Source: Salisediminibacterium beveridgei (lineage in GTDB: Bacteria; Bacillota; Bacilli; Bacillales; Salisediminibacteriaceae). From it: a stretch of DNA of 64,000 bases. This document shows positions 18,502 to 27,289 of this stretch, piece after piece. Location: contig NZ_CP012502.1 in assembly GCF_001721685.1 (NCBI RefSeq), positions 62,001 through 126,000 of the forward strand. The letters are read 5' to 3'. The position numbers and the translations under genes were made by a program. The stretch's first letter is position 1, and each line of letters opens with the position of its first letter. Below the pieces are notes generated by a model that was not told the DNA's origin, searched no databases, and worked only from the letters and a program-made list of their open reading frames with translations.

Positions 18502-18550
18502 AAGCACCCTGCCACCTTTTCCGAGAGAAAAGGCAAAGCGGGGTGTTTTC
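18502..18550 (+). terminator. Terminator of yidC2
   Basis: CACCCTGC pairs with GCGGGGTG around an inner CTTTT/AAAAG stem, followed by TTTTCTTT. Confidence 0.75.
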
Positions 18551-18659
18551 TTTATACTTTGGCTATTGGCTAATGAAAAACCGCGTTTTCTTTAGGTTTC
18601 TTTTCCATTCAAAACGGGGTATGATGGGATGCGGAAGGTATGATGAACGGAGGAATAGA

Positions 18660-19856
18660 ATGAAAGATGTAAAAGTAAAGATCCAGCAAGGGGAAGTCAA
18701 ACGCTACAAGGAAGGCTTTCCGCTGATCACAAGGGACGCTTTGGTGAATCCTGAAGTGTTAGCCGAGGAAGGACAGCTCCTTGAAGTCACCGATGAATGG
18801 GGCCAGTTTATTGGTAACGGGTATTACGGTGAACAAAACAAAGGCGTTGGCTGGATTGTCACCAGGCAAGCGGCCGATAAAATCAATCAGCAGCTGATTG
18901 ACCGGCTCGTTTTAAAAGCGGTCGGCATCAGACAGGCGTATTATGAGGACACGGCAATGGACGCTTTTCGCGTATTCAACGGCGAAGGCGACGGTTTTGG
19001 CGGGGTCATCATTGATTACTACAAGCAGTATTATGTGATTCATTTTTACAGTGAAGGCGCCTACCGCTTCAAAGAGCAGTTTGTGGACAGCCTTTTGCGA
19101 AACACGGACGTCATCGGCATTTATGAAAAGAAACGTTTTGCAAAAGAAGGCCAGTATGTGGAAGATGACGATTTCGTCACCGGCGAAGAAGCCCCGTCAC
19201 CTCTGATCGTAAACGAGAACAATGTGAATATTGCCGTTTACTTGAATGACGGTGCGATGGTCGGCTTTTTCCATGATCAAAGAGAAGTGAGAAAGTCGAT
19301 CCTCGAGAAGTATGCCAAGGGCAGGACCGTGTTGAATACCTTCTCGTACACGGGCGTTTTCTCCGTATTTGCAGCTGTTGGCGGATCGTTGAAGACGACG
19401 AGTGTCGACGCAGCAAACCGGAGCAAGGAAAAAACGGCCGAACAGTTCGCCATGAACCAGCTGGATCACCAGGACCATGACATCATCGTCGACGACGCAT
19501 TTCAATTTTTGAAGCGTACCCAGCGAAGGGACCGGACGTTTGGTCTCGTCATTCTAGATCCGCCGAGCTTTGCACGCACAAAGAAGACAACCTTCAGTGC
19601 CAAAAAGGATTATGCGAAGCTGCTCGTCGATGCCATTCACGTGACTGAGGACAACGGGATTATCGTCGCAGCCCTGAACCATGCAGGTGTCGCCCCCCAG
19701 CGCTTCAGAAAAACCGTCGGGGAAGCCTTTCAGAACGCAGGCGTGCCGTTTCGGGTCCTCGAGAGCTTCGGCTTGCCAGGGGATTTCAAAACGGACGAGG
19801 CGTTTAAAGAGGGGAAATACTTGAAAGTACTGGTACTGCAGCGAAAAGACAGCTGA
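18660..19856 (+). CDS. PUA-domain class I rRNA methyltransferase, RlmI/YwbD-like
   Basis: SAM-dependent methyltransferase of the RlmI family, which methylates a cytosine of 23S rRNA in E. coli. Start ATG 18660 follows GGAGG by 6 nt, giving 398 residues; the frame is open further upstream but without a ribosome-binding site. An N-terminal PUA domain (about 1-90) is followed by a Rossmann domain with motif I TFSYTGVFSVFAAVGG and the catalytic motif LDPPSFAR. It resembles YwbD of B. subtilis. The exact target base is inferred from the family. Confidence 0.85.
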   Translation: MKDVKVKIQQGEVKRYKEGFPLITRDALVNPEVLAEEGQLLEVTDEWGQFIGNGYYGEQNKGVGWIVTRQAADKINQQLIDRLVLKAVGIRQAYYEDTAMDAFRVFNGEGDGFGGVIIDYYKQYYVIHFYSEGAYRFKEQFVDSLLRNTDVIGIYEKKRFAKEGQYVEDDDFVTGEEAPSPLIVNENNVNIAVYLNDGAMVGFFHDQREVRKSILEKYAKGRTVLNTFSYTGVFSVFAAVGGSLKTTSVDAANRSKEKTAEQFAMNQLDHQDHDIIVDDAFQFLKRTQRRDRTFGLVILDPPSFARTKKTTFSAKKDYAKLLVDAIHVTEDNGIIVAALNHAGVAPQRFRKTVGEAFQNAGVPFRVLESFGLPGDFKTDEAFKEGKYLKVLVLQRKDS

Positions 19857-19934
19857 CCGACCGGGACGTGAAATTTCCTGAGTAATATGGTATAAAAAAG
19901 GATAGACTTCAAGGAAGAGAGGGTGATCAATCCG

Positions 19935-21581
19935 ATGAGTGATGTGAACAGTTCATCGAATTTCATTAAGCATATCGTCAAAAAAGATCTCGCAGAAGGC
20001 ACTTACAATCATGTGGTGACACGCTTTCCACCGGAGCCGAACGGGTATCTGCATATCGGTCACGCCAAATCCATTGTGCTGAATTTTGAACTGGCGGATG
20101 AGTTTGATGGAACGACGAATCTCCGTTTTGACGACACGAATCCGCTTAAGGAAGACCAGGAGTACATTGATGCGATTAAAGAAGATATCGCTTGGCTTGG
20201 GTATGAGTGGGAAAACCTTTGCTATGCATCAAACTACTTTGAGGAGATGTACGAGCAGGCAAAGAAACTGATTCGTCAGGACGACGCGTATGTGGATGAT
20301 CTGAACCAGGATGAAATCCGTAACATGCGCGGGACGTTCGAAGAACCCGGTCAGGAAAGTCCGCACCGGAACCGTTCCGTGGAAGAAAATCTGAAGCTGT
20401 TTGAAGAAATGAAAGACGGGAAATACGGCAACGGGGAGAAAGTGCTCCGTGCGAAGATTGATATGGCGTCACCAAATATCAATATGCGTGATCCGGTGAT
20501 GTACCGGATTTCCCATGCGACCCACCACCATACGGGAGACACATGGTGCATCTATCCAATGTATACGTACGCGCATCCGATGGAAGACGTGATTGAAGGA
20601 GTGACACACTCCATCTGCACGTTGGAGTTTCAGGATCAGCGACCGTTTTATGACTGGGTTGTGGCACATGCGGACCATCCGGCCAAGCCAAAGCAGATTG
20701 AGTTTGCCCGTCTGAATTTAACGAACACGGTCATGAGTAAGCGTAAACTCAAGCAGCTCGTGGATGAGAGCTATGTGGATGGGTGGGATGACCCGCGGAT
20801 GCCGACGATTTCCGGTTTGCGCCGCCGCGGCTTCACACCGGAATCCATCAAACAGTTCTGTCGTGAAATTGGGGTGGCAAAAGCAGATAATCTCGTCGAT
20901 TTCCGGATGCTCGAACATTTCGTCCGCGAAGACCTGAAAATGGATGCGCCACGAACGATGTCGGTGTTGAAACCGCTGAAAGTGGTCATTACCAACTACC
21001 CTGAAGGTCAAGTGGAATGGCTGGATGCGGACGTCAATCCGGAAAACCCCGAGATGGGGACCCGGAAAATCCCGTTCTCCCGCGAGATTTACATCGAGCA
21101 GGAAGACTTTATGGAAGATCCGCCGAAGAAATATTTCCGCCTCTTCCCGGGCAATGAAGTCCGCTTGAAGCACGCCTATTTCATCAAGTGCAACGACTTT
21201 GTAAAAGACGACGACGGCAATGTCGTGGAACTGCACTGCACCTACGATCCGGAAACGAAAAGCGGATCCGGCTTTGAGGGGCGAAAAGTGAAGGGAACCC
21301 TACACTTTGTGGAAGCAACGAAGGCCGTACCGGCAGAATTCCGTCTGTACGACTCCTTGATCGATGACGAGAAAAGCGGCGACGATTTCCTCGAAGCCGT
21401 GAATCCGGACTCACTTGAAGTGACGCACGGTTTTGTCGAGGAAAATATGAAGCATGTCTTTTCGCAGGACAAGTTCCAGTTCTTCCGCCACGGCTATTTC
21501 AATGTGGATTCAAAGGACTCCAGGAAAGATCATCTCGTTTTCAACCGCATCGTCAGCCTGAAAAGTTCATTTAAACTGTGA
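19935..21581 (+). CDS. glnS: Glutaminyl-tRNA synthetase
   Basis: Charges tRNA-Gln directly with glutamine. Start ATG 19935 has GGGTGAT upstream; GTG 19923 with AAGGA is a possible alternative. From ATG 19935 there are 548 residues. Class I signatures are [14 protein letters not shown] (HIGH at about 40-43) and the KMSKS variant VMSKRK. It has the C-terminal anticodon-binding beta-barrels of bacterial GlnRS. Most Bacillota lack this enzyme and make Gln-tRNA through GatCAB, so its presence suggests horizontal gain. It is monocistronic with its own terminator. Confidence 0.93.
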   Translation: MSDVNSSSNFIKHIVKKDLAEGTYNHVVTRFPPEPNGYLHIGHAKSIVLNFELADEFDGTTNLRFDDTNPLKEDQEYIDAIKEDIAWLGYEWENLCYASNYFEEMYEQAKKLIRQDDAYVDDLNQDEIRNMRGTFEEPGQESPHRNRSVEENLKLFEEMKDGKYGNGEKVLRAKIDMASPNINMRDPVMYRISHATHHHTGDTWCIYPMYTYAHPMEDVIEGVTHSICTLEFQDQRPFYDWVVAHADHPAKPKQIEFARLNLTNTVMSKRKLKQLVDESYVDGWDDPRMPTISGLRRRGFTPESIKQFCREIGVAKADNLVDFRMLEHFVREDLKMDAPRTMSVLKPLKVVITNYPEGQVEWLDADVNPENPEMGTRKIPFSREIYIEQEDFMEDPPKKYFRLFPGNEVRLKHAYFIKCNDFVKDDDGNVVELHCTYDPETKSGSGFEGRKVKGTLHFVEATKAVPAEFRLYDSLIDDEKSGDDFLEAVNPDSLEVTHGFVEENMKHVFSQDKFQFFRHGYFNVDSKDSRKDHLVFNRIVSLKSSFKL

Positions 21582-21628
21582 TTGATAAACCAGAAAGAGG
21601 CTAGGAGAAAATCCAGTAAATAAAAAGG

Positions 21629-21654
21629 CCCACACCAAACGGTGTGGGTTTTCT
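21629..21654 (+). terminator. Terminator of glnS
   Basis: CCCACACC/GGTGTGGG stem with an AAAC loop followed by TTTTCT. Confidence 0.9.
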
Positions 21655-21917
21655 GTATAGAAGGGTTGATGGTGCAAAAATACAATCGCTTGCCGCGGGC
21701 AAGGCTTCTGCTCCTGTGCAGTGCTCGTCGCATGAAGATCTCAGCTAACCGTCGGAAAACCACCGCCGGTGGATCTTCAGCTCTTGCTTTTCCACCTGAA
21801 GGTACCTGGGTGACATCAGTTATTACCTCACTGTATCTACATTCGCCGCAGGCGTCTCATGTATTTTTGACAATCAACTGCATTGAAAGACCGTCAGGTC
21901 CTGATTTTTACATAAAA
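21655..21917. other. Non-coding stretch between glnS and the IS remnant
   Basis: No supported gene. Short frames here lack ribosome-binding sites and recognisable protein. Its first 45 bases resemble the stretch just after the speB terminator at 62404-62445. The rest shows nothing clear. Confidence 0.5.
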
Positions 21918-21976
21918 AAGGATACCTCCGGATTAAGTTAGAACGACCAAGTCATAACAAAACCGGAGGTATCCTT
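21918..21976. repeat. IS-end inverted repeat before the transposase remnant
   Basis: AAGGATACCTCCGG (21918-21931) and its exact complement at 21963-21976 form a 14-bp palindrome. It stands immediately before the remnant start codon at 21977. It is likely the left-end region of the element. Confidence 0.6.
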
Positions 21977-22265
21977 ATGTTTATTGATTATAACATGAAT
22001 CCGTTCGTTTTGCCGATGGATTGATCGCTTCAATTACAAAAAAATGATGTCGCTTATGCAGCTCTTTATAAGAGTCAGGGTCGCCCTCCTTATCATCCGA
22101 TAATGATGATGAAGGTGATTCTGTGTGCGTATACTCAATCGACTTTTTCAGGACGGAAAATTGAAGCCTTATTGCAGGACAGGATTCGAATGATGTGGCT
22201 GGCACAAGGACACGCGCCGACCTACCGGACGATCAGTCGATTCAGAGTAAAGCCCGACGTCATTT
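21977..22265 (+). pseudogene. Decayed IS1182-type transposase fragment
   Basis: The frame opens with MFIDYN and continues to PMD, then a TGA stop at codon 16. It goes on in the same frame with SLQLQKNDVAYAALYK, RPPYHPIMMMKVILCAY, FSGRKIEALL and MMWLAQGHAPTYRTISRF. That order is the N-terminal DUF772-like part of IS1182/IS1182-like transposases. A stretch between ALYK and GRPPYHP is shorter than usual, and everything after the TISRFRVKP segment is missing, where the racemase gene begins. So it carries a stop, an internal deletion and a 3' truncation. Confidence 0.8.
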
Positions 22266-22272
22266 CTTTCGG

Positions 22273-22974
22273 TCAATGGTTGTTCTCATCAAGTGCAAAT
22301 GCCACGGCGGCTTTTGCGTGGATGTCACTGGTGTTGAATACCGGTACGTTCGCATCGTCGTCTCCAATGAGGAGGGGAATTTCCGTACAGCCGAGCACGA
22401 TTCCTTGTGCACCGTCATCGACGAGCTGATCGATGATTTGAAGAAACGAGTGTTTCGTGTCCGGATTCAATGTTCCAAGGCAGAGTTCTTTGAAAACAGC
22501 CTGGTGGATATACGCACGGTCTGCGTCACCGGGAATCATGACCTCAATGCCCACCTCTTCAAATTTCTCCCTGTAAAAGGCGTATTCCATCGTAAAGCGT
22601 GTGCCAAGCAGGGCGATCCTCTTCATTCCCTTGGCTTTCACGGCTTGCGCCGTGGCTTCACCGATATGAATGAACGGCACCTCGAGATCTTCTGTAATCC
22701 GGTCTGCCGCAGCGTGCATCGTATTAGTGGCGAGGACAATCACTTCTGCACCAGCTGTTTCAAGGCGTTTTGCTTCTTCATGCAGCGCATCACCTATAGC
22801 AGCCCAGTTCCCGTTCTCCTGCAGTCTGGCGTAGGGTTCGAAGTCCACGCTAGACAGCAGAATCGGCAGGGAATGGAGGCCTCCGCGATGATCACGGACC
22901 AACCGGTTCATCGTTTCATAATACAAGGTGGATGATTCAAAGCTCATGCCGCCGATGATCCCTACGGTTTTCAT
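22273..22974 (-). CDS. Aspartate/glutamate racemase family protein with Thr/Cys active site
   Basis: Amino-acid racemase of the Asp/Glu/hydantoin superfamily, 233 residues. The first catalytic position is Thr83 (ATNTMH) where classical aspartate racemases have Cys; the second is Cys196 (LGCTEI). The same Thr/Cys pair is known from the E. coli L-Asp/Glu-specific racemase (Thr83/Cys197), so a similar one-direction preference is likely. The gene ends next to the IS remnant. It may supply D-amino acids for wall or biofilm use, which is inference. Confidence 0.85.
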   Translation of the reverse strand: MKTVGIIGGMSFESSTLYYETMNRLVRDHRGGLHSLPILLSSVDFEPYARLQENGNWAAIGDALHEEAKRLETAGAEVIVLATNTMHAAADRITEDLEVPFIHIGEATAQAVKAKGMKRIALLGTRFTMEYAFYREKFEEVGIEVMIPGDADRAYIHQAVFKELCLGTLNPDTKHSFLQIIDQLVDDGAQGIVLGCTEIPLLIGDDDANVPVFNTSDIHAKAAVAFALDENNH

Positions 22975-22992
22975 ACACTGATCGCCCCTTTC

Positions 22993-23400
22993 TTATTCGA
23001 AACTCCGACGCCTTTTTGCTGCGCCGTTTTGAGCGTTGCGTTCGTGAACTGCATAGGCTTTCAGCCCCCGTAAGATCGCTTCTTCCATTTCAGGATCTTC
23101 AATGAAACGCAACCCGTAAACAAAAGACGTACCCCGTTTTTCTTTCCAGACGACTTCACCTTCCGGGGCAATGTCGTATCCGGCGAGGTGAATTGTAAAA
23201 GTCAGCGACAGATCATCCCCTTTTGGCAAATCAAGTTCTGTTACGAGCTTCAGCCCGCCGGGACTGATGTTTACCAGTACGCCTTTGGCAGGTTTCGATT
23301 GATAAGATTCTCCGCGAAGCCGGCTGATGACAAACGTCGTGTCAATGGGACTGGCAAATTCATAGCGCAGTGGTTCTTCCCGTTTGAATCGTTTGGTCAT
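22993..23400 (-). CDS. PilZ-domain protein
   Basis: Probable c-di-GMP receptor, 135 residues from ATG 23400. GGAGGTG is 10 nt upstream of that start, while GTG 23412 would overlap it. The PilZ motif D/NxSxxG is clear as NISPGG near residues 45-50. The upstream arginine motif is KREEPLR, with four rather than three residues between the arginines, so binding is likely but not certain. Output partner is unknown. The next gene upstream on this strand is an unrelated M20 hydrolase. Confidence 0.75.
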   Translation of the reverse strand: MTKRFKREEPLRYEFASPIDTTFVISRLRGESYQSKPAKGVLVNISPGGLKLVTELDLPKGDDLSLTFTIHLAGYDIAPEGEVVWKEKRGTSFVYGLRFIEDPEMEEAILRGLKAYAVHERNAQNGAAKRRRSFE

Positions 23401-23440
23401 GGATCCGGGCACCTCCTGTCAGGTTTGGAATGAGCCTGTG

Positions 23441-24607
23441 TTATAGACGCTGAAAAGCCTTTTGCACCTTTTGCTTCGCCTCAGCATCACTCAACAGCTG
23501 ATAGCCGGTCAGTGCAAGTGCCTTGGCACCAGTCATCATGCCTTCAAATCCACGTTCACTCAACGATGCTTCACGAAATTCATGGGTATGACCATTGACC
23601 GGGGTATCACTGATGCGGACATACGGGTGAATGGCTGGACAGCGAAGGCTGACGTTGCCCATATCGATGGACCCGGAGCCGGCTTTTTCTTCTACGATAT
23701 CATGTTGCGGGATACCGAGCTGAAGCAGTGCACTGGTAAACAAATCAGAGAGCGGTTCGTTGGTGGCCATTTGATCATAGGAAAATTCATAATTGGCTGA
23801 TTCGAGTCTGGTACCGGTGGCAAGGGCTGCACCTCTGGCGACGCGCATGAGCTTATCAGCGAGCACATCCACATCCTGCCTGGTGGCGGCCCGGACGTAG
23901 AAACGGGCGACGGCATAGTCCGGCACAACGTTCGCTGCCGTTCCGCCTTCTGGAATGATGCCGTGAATCCTGGCGTGATCGGGTGTGTGCTGCCTCAGCG
24001 CGTTGATCCCGTTGAACGTCTGGATGACCGCATCCAATGCGTTGATGCCTTGATCCGGTGCCGCTGCAGCATGGGCGGTTTTGCCGTGAAACCGCAGTTC
24101 AATTGCATCCATCGCAAGGGATGTGCCGCTTTTGACAAAGTCGCTGGACGGGTGAGCCATCATCGCCGCATCGAGGTGATCAAACAACCCTGCGTTGGCC
24201 ATGGTGACTTTGGCGCCGTTCGTTTCTTCTGCCGGTGTTCCGAATACGTAAACGGCACCGCCCGCCTGGTTGACGGTATCCTTCAGGGCAACAGCGGCAG
24301 CTGCGCTCTGAGTACCGATGAGGTTATGCCCGCAAGCATGTCCGATATCCGGTAAAGCGTCGTATTCACTCATGTAACCGATTCGTGCCCCCGGTTTTCC
24401 GGAATCATACACGGCCATGAACGATGTGGGCGTATCGGCGACGCCGTATGTTACCTCAAACCCCTCTTGATGAAGACTTTCCCCGAGTGTCTTTTGTGCA
24501 AAATGTTCTTCATTACCAAGTTCGGGGCGCTGTCCAATGGCCTGACTGATCTTCTGCCACGTGTCTCTTCGCTCTTCTACGGCCTGTATAATCGCTTCGA
24601 TTGTCAT
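23441..24607 (-). CDS. M20-family amidohydrolase (M20D-like)
   Basis: Metal-dependent amidohydrolase of the peptidase M20 family, 388 residues, related to p-aminobenzoyl-glutamate hydrolase and N-acyl-amino-acid amidohydrolases. Visible motifs are YDALPDIGHACGHN (about 84-97, metal Cys/His pair) and the catalytic GTPAEETNGAK. The dimerisation domain follows, and the end has GNVSLRCPAIHP. Natural substrate is not evident. The gene has its own candidate promoter (minus strand TTGAAG 24668-24673, 17-nt spacer, TACATT 24645-24650). Confidence 0.82.
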   Translation of the reverse strand: MTIEAIIQAVEERRDTWQKISQAIGQRPELGNEEHFAQKTLGESLHQEGFEVTYGVADTPTSFMAVYDSGKPGARIGYMSEYDALPDIGHACGHNLIGTQSAAAAVALKDTVNQAGGAVYVFGTPAEETNGAKVTMANAGLFDHLDAAMMAHPSSDFVKSGTSLAMDAIELRFHGKTAHAAAAPDQGINALDAVIQTFNGINALRQHTPDHARIHGIIPEGGTAANVVPDYAVARFYVRAATRQDVDVLADKLMRVARGAALATGTRLESANYEFSYDQMATNEPLSDLFTSALLQLGIPQHDIVEEKAGSGSIDMGNVSLRCPAIHPYVRISDTPVNGHTHEFREASLSERGFEGMMTGAKALALTGYQLLSDAEAKQKVQKAFQRL

Positions 24608-24761
24608 AAAAGACCCCCTGCAAGATAGAAATCGATCTGTTTACAATGTATCCTACTCGGTTGATTTCTTCAAGGAATTGCAAAATGAGTAGCGAAGCAG
24701 GATTTTCGGGGGATCGTGACTAAGTTAACAGGTAACAGAGTAAACGGAGGGGGAATGCAGT

Positions 24762-25544
24762 ATGGATATGAAGGGTTCAGTGTTTATTGTGGCAGGCGGT
24801 GCATCAGGACTTGGTGAGGCGGCGGTCCGTATGCTCGTTCATTACGGCGCACTCGTTTTGATTCTTGATCAGAACGAACTGAAGGGTCGTGCCCTGCAAG
24901 AGGATATCGGGTCGCGTGTCGCCTTCGAAAAAGCGGATGTGACGTCGGAATTCCAGGTGAGAAACAGTCTGAACCGGGGGATTGAACGTTACGGTGACAT
25001 CCATGGCGTCATCAATACGGCTGGCATCTTTCACATGGAGAAGGTGCTGAAAGAAAAAGGCACACACACAATGGATGTCTTCTCAGAAATCGTCAGAGTG
25101 AACCTCGTGGGTGCGTTTAATGTAACCCGTCTGGCGGCTGAGATCATGAAAGACAACCAGGCGGATGTAAACGGTGAACGAGGCGTGATCATTCAGACCA
25201 GCGCGATTGCGGCGTACGAAGGTCTCCCGGGGCAGGCGGCGTTTTCCGCCTCCATGGGGGGCGTAAACAGCATGACATTGCCACTTGCCAGAGAACTGGC
25301 ACCCTTTGGCATCCGGGTGATGACAGTGGCTCCGGGGCCTTTTTATACCCCGATGTACCAATCAATGGAGCAGAGTCTGCAGGACCTGATGGAAGGCGAG
25401 ATGCTGTTTCCGGACCGGATCGGTTCACCGGATGAATATGCGCTGATGGCAAAATCGATCATCTCGAACCCGATGCTCAACGGCGAAGTCATTCGCCTCG
25501 ACGGCGGAATGAGATTGCCGGGAAAGGTGAACTGGATGCCGTGA
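24762..25544 (+). CDS. SDR-family protein lacking the catalytic Tyr and Lys
   Basis: Short-chain dehydrogenase fold related to 3-hydroxyacyl-CoA dehydrogenase type 2, 260 residues. The NAD loop GGASGLGEA (12-20) and NTAG (85-88) are present, and so are Asn114 and Ser147. The catalytic YxxxK is replaced: the segment that should read AYSASKGG reads AFSASMGG, with Phe161 and Met165. The C-terminal part (VAPGPFYTPM, LDGG) is intact, so the fold is kept but reduction chemistry is unlikely. It may be a structural or regulatory paralogue. An AACGGAGGGGG site precedes the ATG. Confidence 0.85.
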   Translation: MDMKGSVFIVAGGASGLGEAAVRMLVHYGALVLILDQNELKGRALQEDIGSRVAFEKADVTSEFQVRNSLNRGIERYGDIHGVINTAGIFHMEKVLKEKGTHTMDVFSEIVRVNLVGAFNVTRLAAEIMKDNQADVNGERGVIIQTSAIAAYEGLPGQAAFSASMGGVNSMTLPLARELAPFGIRVMTVAPGPFYTPMYQSMEQSLQDLMEGEMLFPDRIGSPDEYALMAKSIISNPMLNGEVIRLDGGMRLPGKVNWMP

Positions 25545-25687
25545 TGCCGGTTCAGAGAAACCGTTTTCAGTAAAAACAATCTTTTCGTTAAGCGAAAGGC
25601 CCATCCTGTGTTACAATGACATCATCTTTTTTAAATGATGGACAATTTGTGACCTGCAGCGGACAGGTACGAATGAGGTGCTGGCTG

Positions 25688-26638
25688 ATGAAAACGAAAC
25701 AACAGATCTCTCCTTTTATGTCGTTTGACCGTCAAGAATGGGCAGAATTAAGGCAATCCTACCCCATGGAAATCACACCGGAGGAAATCGAAGAACTCAA
25801 GGGACTCAACGATGTGTTGAATATGCAGGAAGTGGCAGATATTTATCTGCCGTTGACGCGACTGATCAACCTCCATGCGAATGCAGCTCAGGAGCTATAC
25901 CGCAGCCGCTCGCGATTTTTACACACGAAAGAGAAGAAGGTGCCTTATATCATCGGGATCGCCGGCAGCGTTGCGGTGGGCAAAAGTACAATTGCACGTG
26001 TGCTGCACACGCTGTTGTCGCGTTGGGACAATCACCCGAGGGTTTCACTGGTGACAACAGACGGATTTTTGTATCCGAATGCCGAACTGAAGCGACGGGG
26101 GATCATGAATAAAAAAGGGTTTCCGGAAAGCTATGACGCGCACCGGCTGCTGTCGTTTTTGTCCGATCTGAAGTCAGGGAAAACCCGGGTGAAGGCGCCG
26201 GTCTATTCCCATCTGACGTATGATATTGTCGAGGATGAAAGCCAGGTGGTGACGTCACCCGACGTGGTGATTATCGAAGGCATTAATGTGCTTCAGCCGC
26301 CGAAAGTTCAACCCGGTGACGACAGTGATCAGGTATCCGTTTCCGATTATTTTGATTTCTCCATCTATGTCGATGCGGCCGAAGAGAATATTTTGCGCTG
26401 GTACGTGGAACGCTTTAAAACCCTCCGGGAAACGGCGTTTCAAAACGAGGCATCTTACTTTCATAAGTATGCCGATTTATCAGATGAGGAAGCAGAAAGA
26501 ACCGCCCAGGATATTTGGGAGCGCATCAACCGCAAAAACCTGCATGAGAACATTTTACCGACCCGGCACCGGGCGGACCTGATTCTCTTAAAAGGGAATC
26601 AACATTTCGTCAACGAGATCAAAATGCGAAAAATATAG
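25688..26638 (+). CDS. coaA: Pantothenate kinase, type I
   Basis: First step of CoA synthesis, 316 residues from ATG 25688. GAGGTG is 8 nt upstream; the open frame extends further 5' but that part has no family similarity. The P-loop is GSVAVGKS (93-100), followed by [12 protein letters not shown] and the CoA/pantothenate-site segment [11 protein letters not shown]. RidA follows 12 nt after the stop, so the two are probably co-transcribed. Many Bacillota use type III CoaX instead or in addition. Confidence 0.92.
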   Translation: MKTKQQISPFMSFDRQEWAELRQSYPMEITPEEIEELKGLNDVLNMQEVADIYLPLTRLINLHANAAQELYRSRSRFLHTKEKKVPYIIGIAGSVAVGKSTIARVLHTLLSRWDNHPRVSLVTTDGFLYPNAELKRRGIMNKKGFPESYDAHRLLSFLSDLKSGKTRVKAPVYSHLTYDIVEDESQVVTSPDVVIIEGINVLQPPKVQPGDDSDQVSVSDYFDFSIYVDAAEENILRWYVERFKTLRETAFQNEASYFHKYADLSDEEAERTAQDIWERINRKNLHENILPTRHRADLILLKGNQHFVNEIKMRKI

Positions 26639-26650
26639 GAGGACGTAATC

Positions 26651-27031
26651 ATGACAGACAAACATCGTATCGTAACAAATCTGGCACCGGACGCCATCGG
26701 CCCCTATTCACAAGCGATCGAGGTGGATGGCATGCTTTACTGCTCGGGACAAATCCCCCTCGTTCCGGAAACGATGGAACTGGTTTCGGAGGATGTGGAA
26801 GAGCAGACGCATCAGGTGATGAAGAATGTAAAAGGTATACTGACTGCGACGAACCGTGATTACAGTGACATCGTCAAGGCAATGATCTTCCTCGATGACA
26901 TGAACGATTTCGGCAAGGTCAACGAGATCTATGCCAGTTACCTGAACGAACCTTACCCGGCGAGAAGTGCAGTTGAAGTTGCCAAGTTGCCAAAAGGCGC
27001 CAAAGTGGAAATTGAAGTGATCGCGAAATAA
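26651..27031 (+). CDS. ridA: RidA-family enamine/imine deaminase
   Basis: Cytoplasmic trimeric deaminase that removes reactive 2-aminoacrylate-type enamines. The 126-residue length, GPYSQA near 17-22, YCSGQIPL and the C-terminal active-site segment YPARSAVEVAKLPKGAKVEIE with its conserved Arg are all typical. TAGGAGGACG lies before the ATG. It is the second gene after coaA; the link may be pathway coincidence. Confidence 0.92.
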   Translation: MTDKHRIVTNLAPDAIGPYSQAIEVDGMLYCSGQIPLVPETMELVSEDVEEQTHQVMKNVKGILTATNRDYSDIVKAMIFLDDMNDFGKVNEIYASYLNEPYPARSAVEVAKLPKGAKVEIEVIAK

Positions 27032-27046
27032 TAAACAGCTGGATGG

Positions 27047-27099
27047 AAACCCTCCCCTTTTGATTTCAGTAGCCTCTGATGTCATCAGGGGAGGGTTTT
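27047..27099 (+). terminator. Terminator after ridA
   Basis: AAACCCTCCCCT pairs with AGGGGAGGGTTT over 12 bp with a long loop, followed by TTTTC. Confidence 0.8.
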
Positions 27100-27135
27100 C
27101 GTTCTACTACATAGTGATGTTTACATTCGTCAAGG

Positions 27136-27196
27136 GATTGAAGTCTAAGTGCAACTGAGGCTTTCGCCATTGACTTGGCGGTATGCCGATTTTTCT
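27136..27196 (+). repeat. Dispersed repeat, copy 1
   Basis: Carries the core GAAGTCTAAGTGCAACTGAG followed by an imperfect hairpin (GGCTTTCGCCA/TGGCGGTATGCC) and CGATTTTTCT. Two further copies are at 30312-30371 (plus) and 49239-49301 (minus). The family is not identified. Confidence 0.65.
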
Positions 27197-27240
27197 TAAT
27201 GCGAAACACCTGATTTGCATGCATACATTCCGATGAGGCA

Positions 27241-27274
27241 TAAAAAATCCCTCACCGGCTTTTCGGTGAGGGAT
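27241..27274 (-). terminator. Terminator of the YjiH-like gene
   Basis: On the minus strand ATCCCTCACCG/CGGTGAGGGAT with a 6-nt loop is followed by a run of T. Confidence 0.9.
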
Positions 27275-27289
27275 ACGTACGGATATGTT

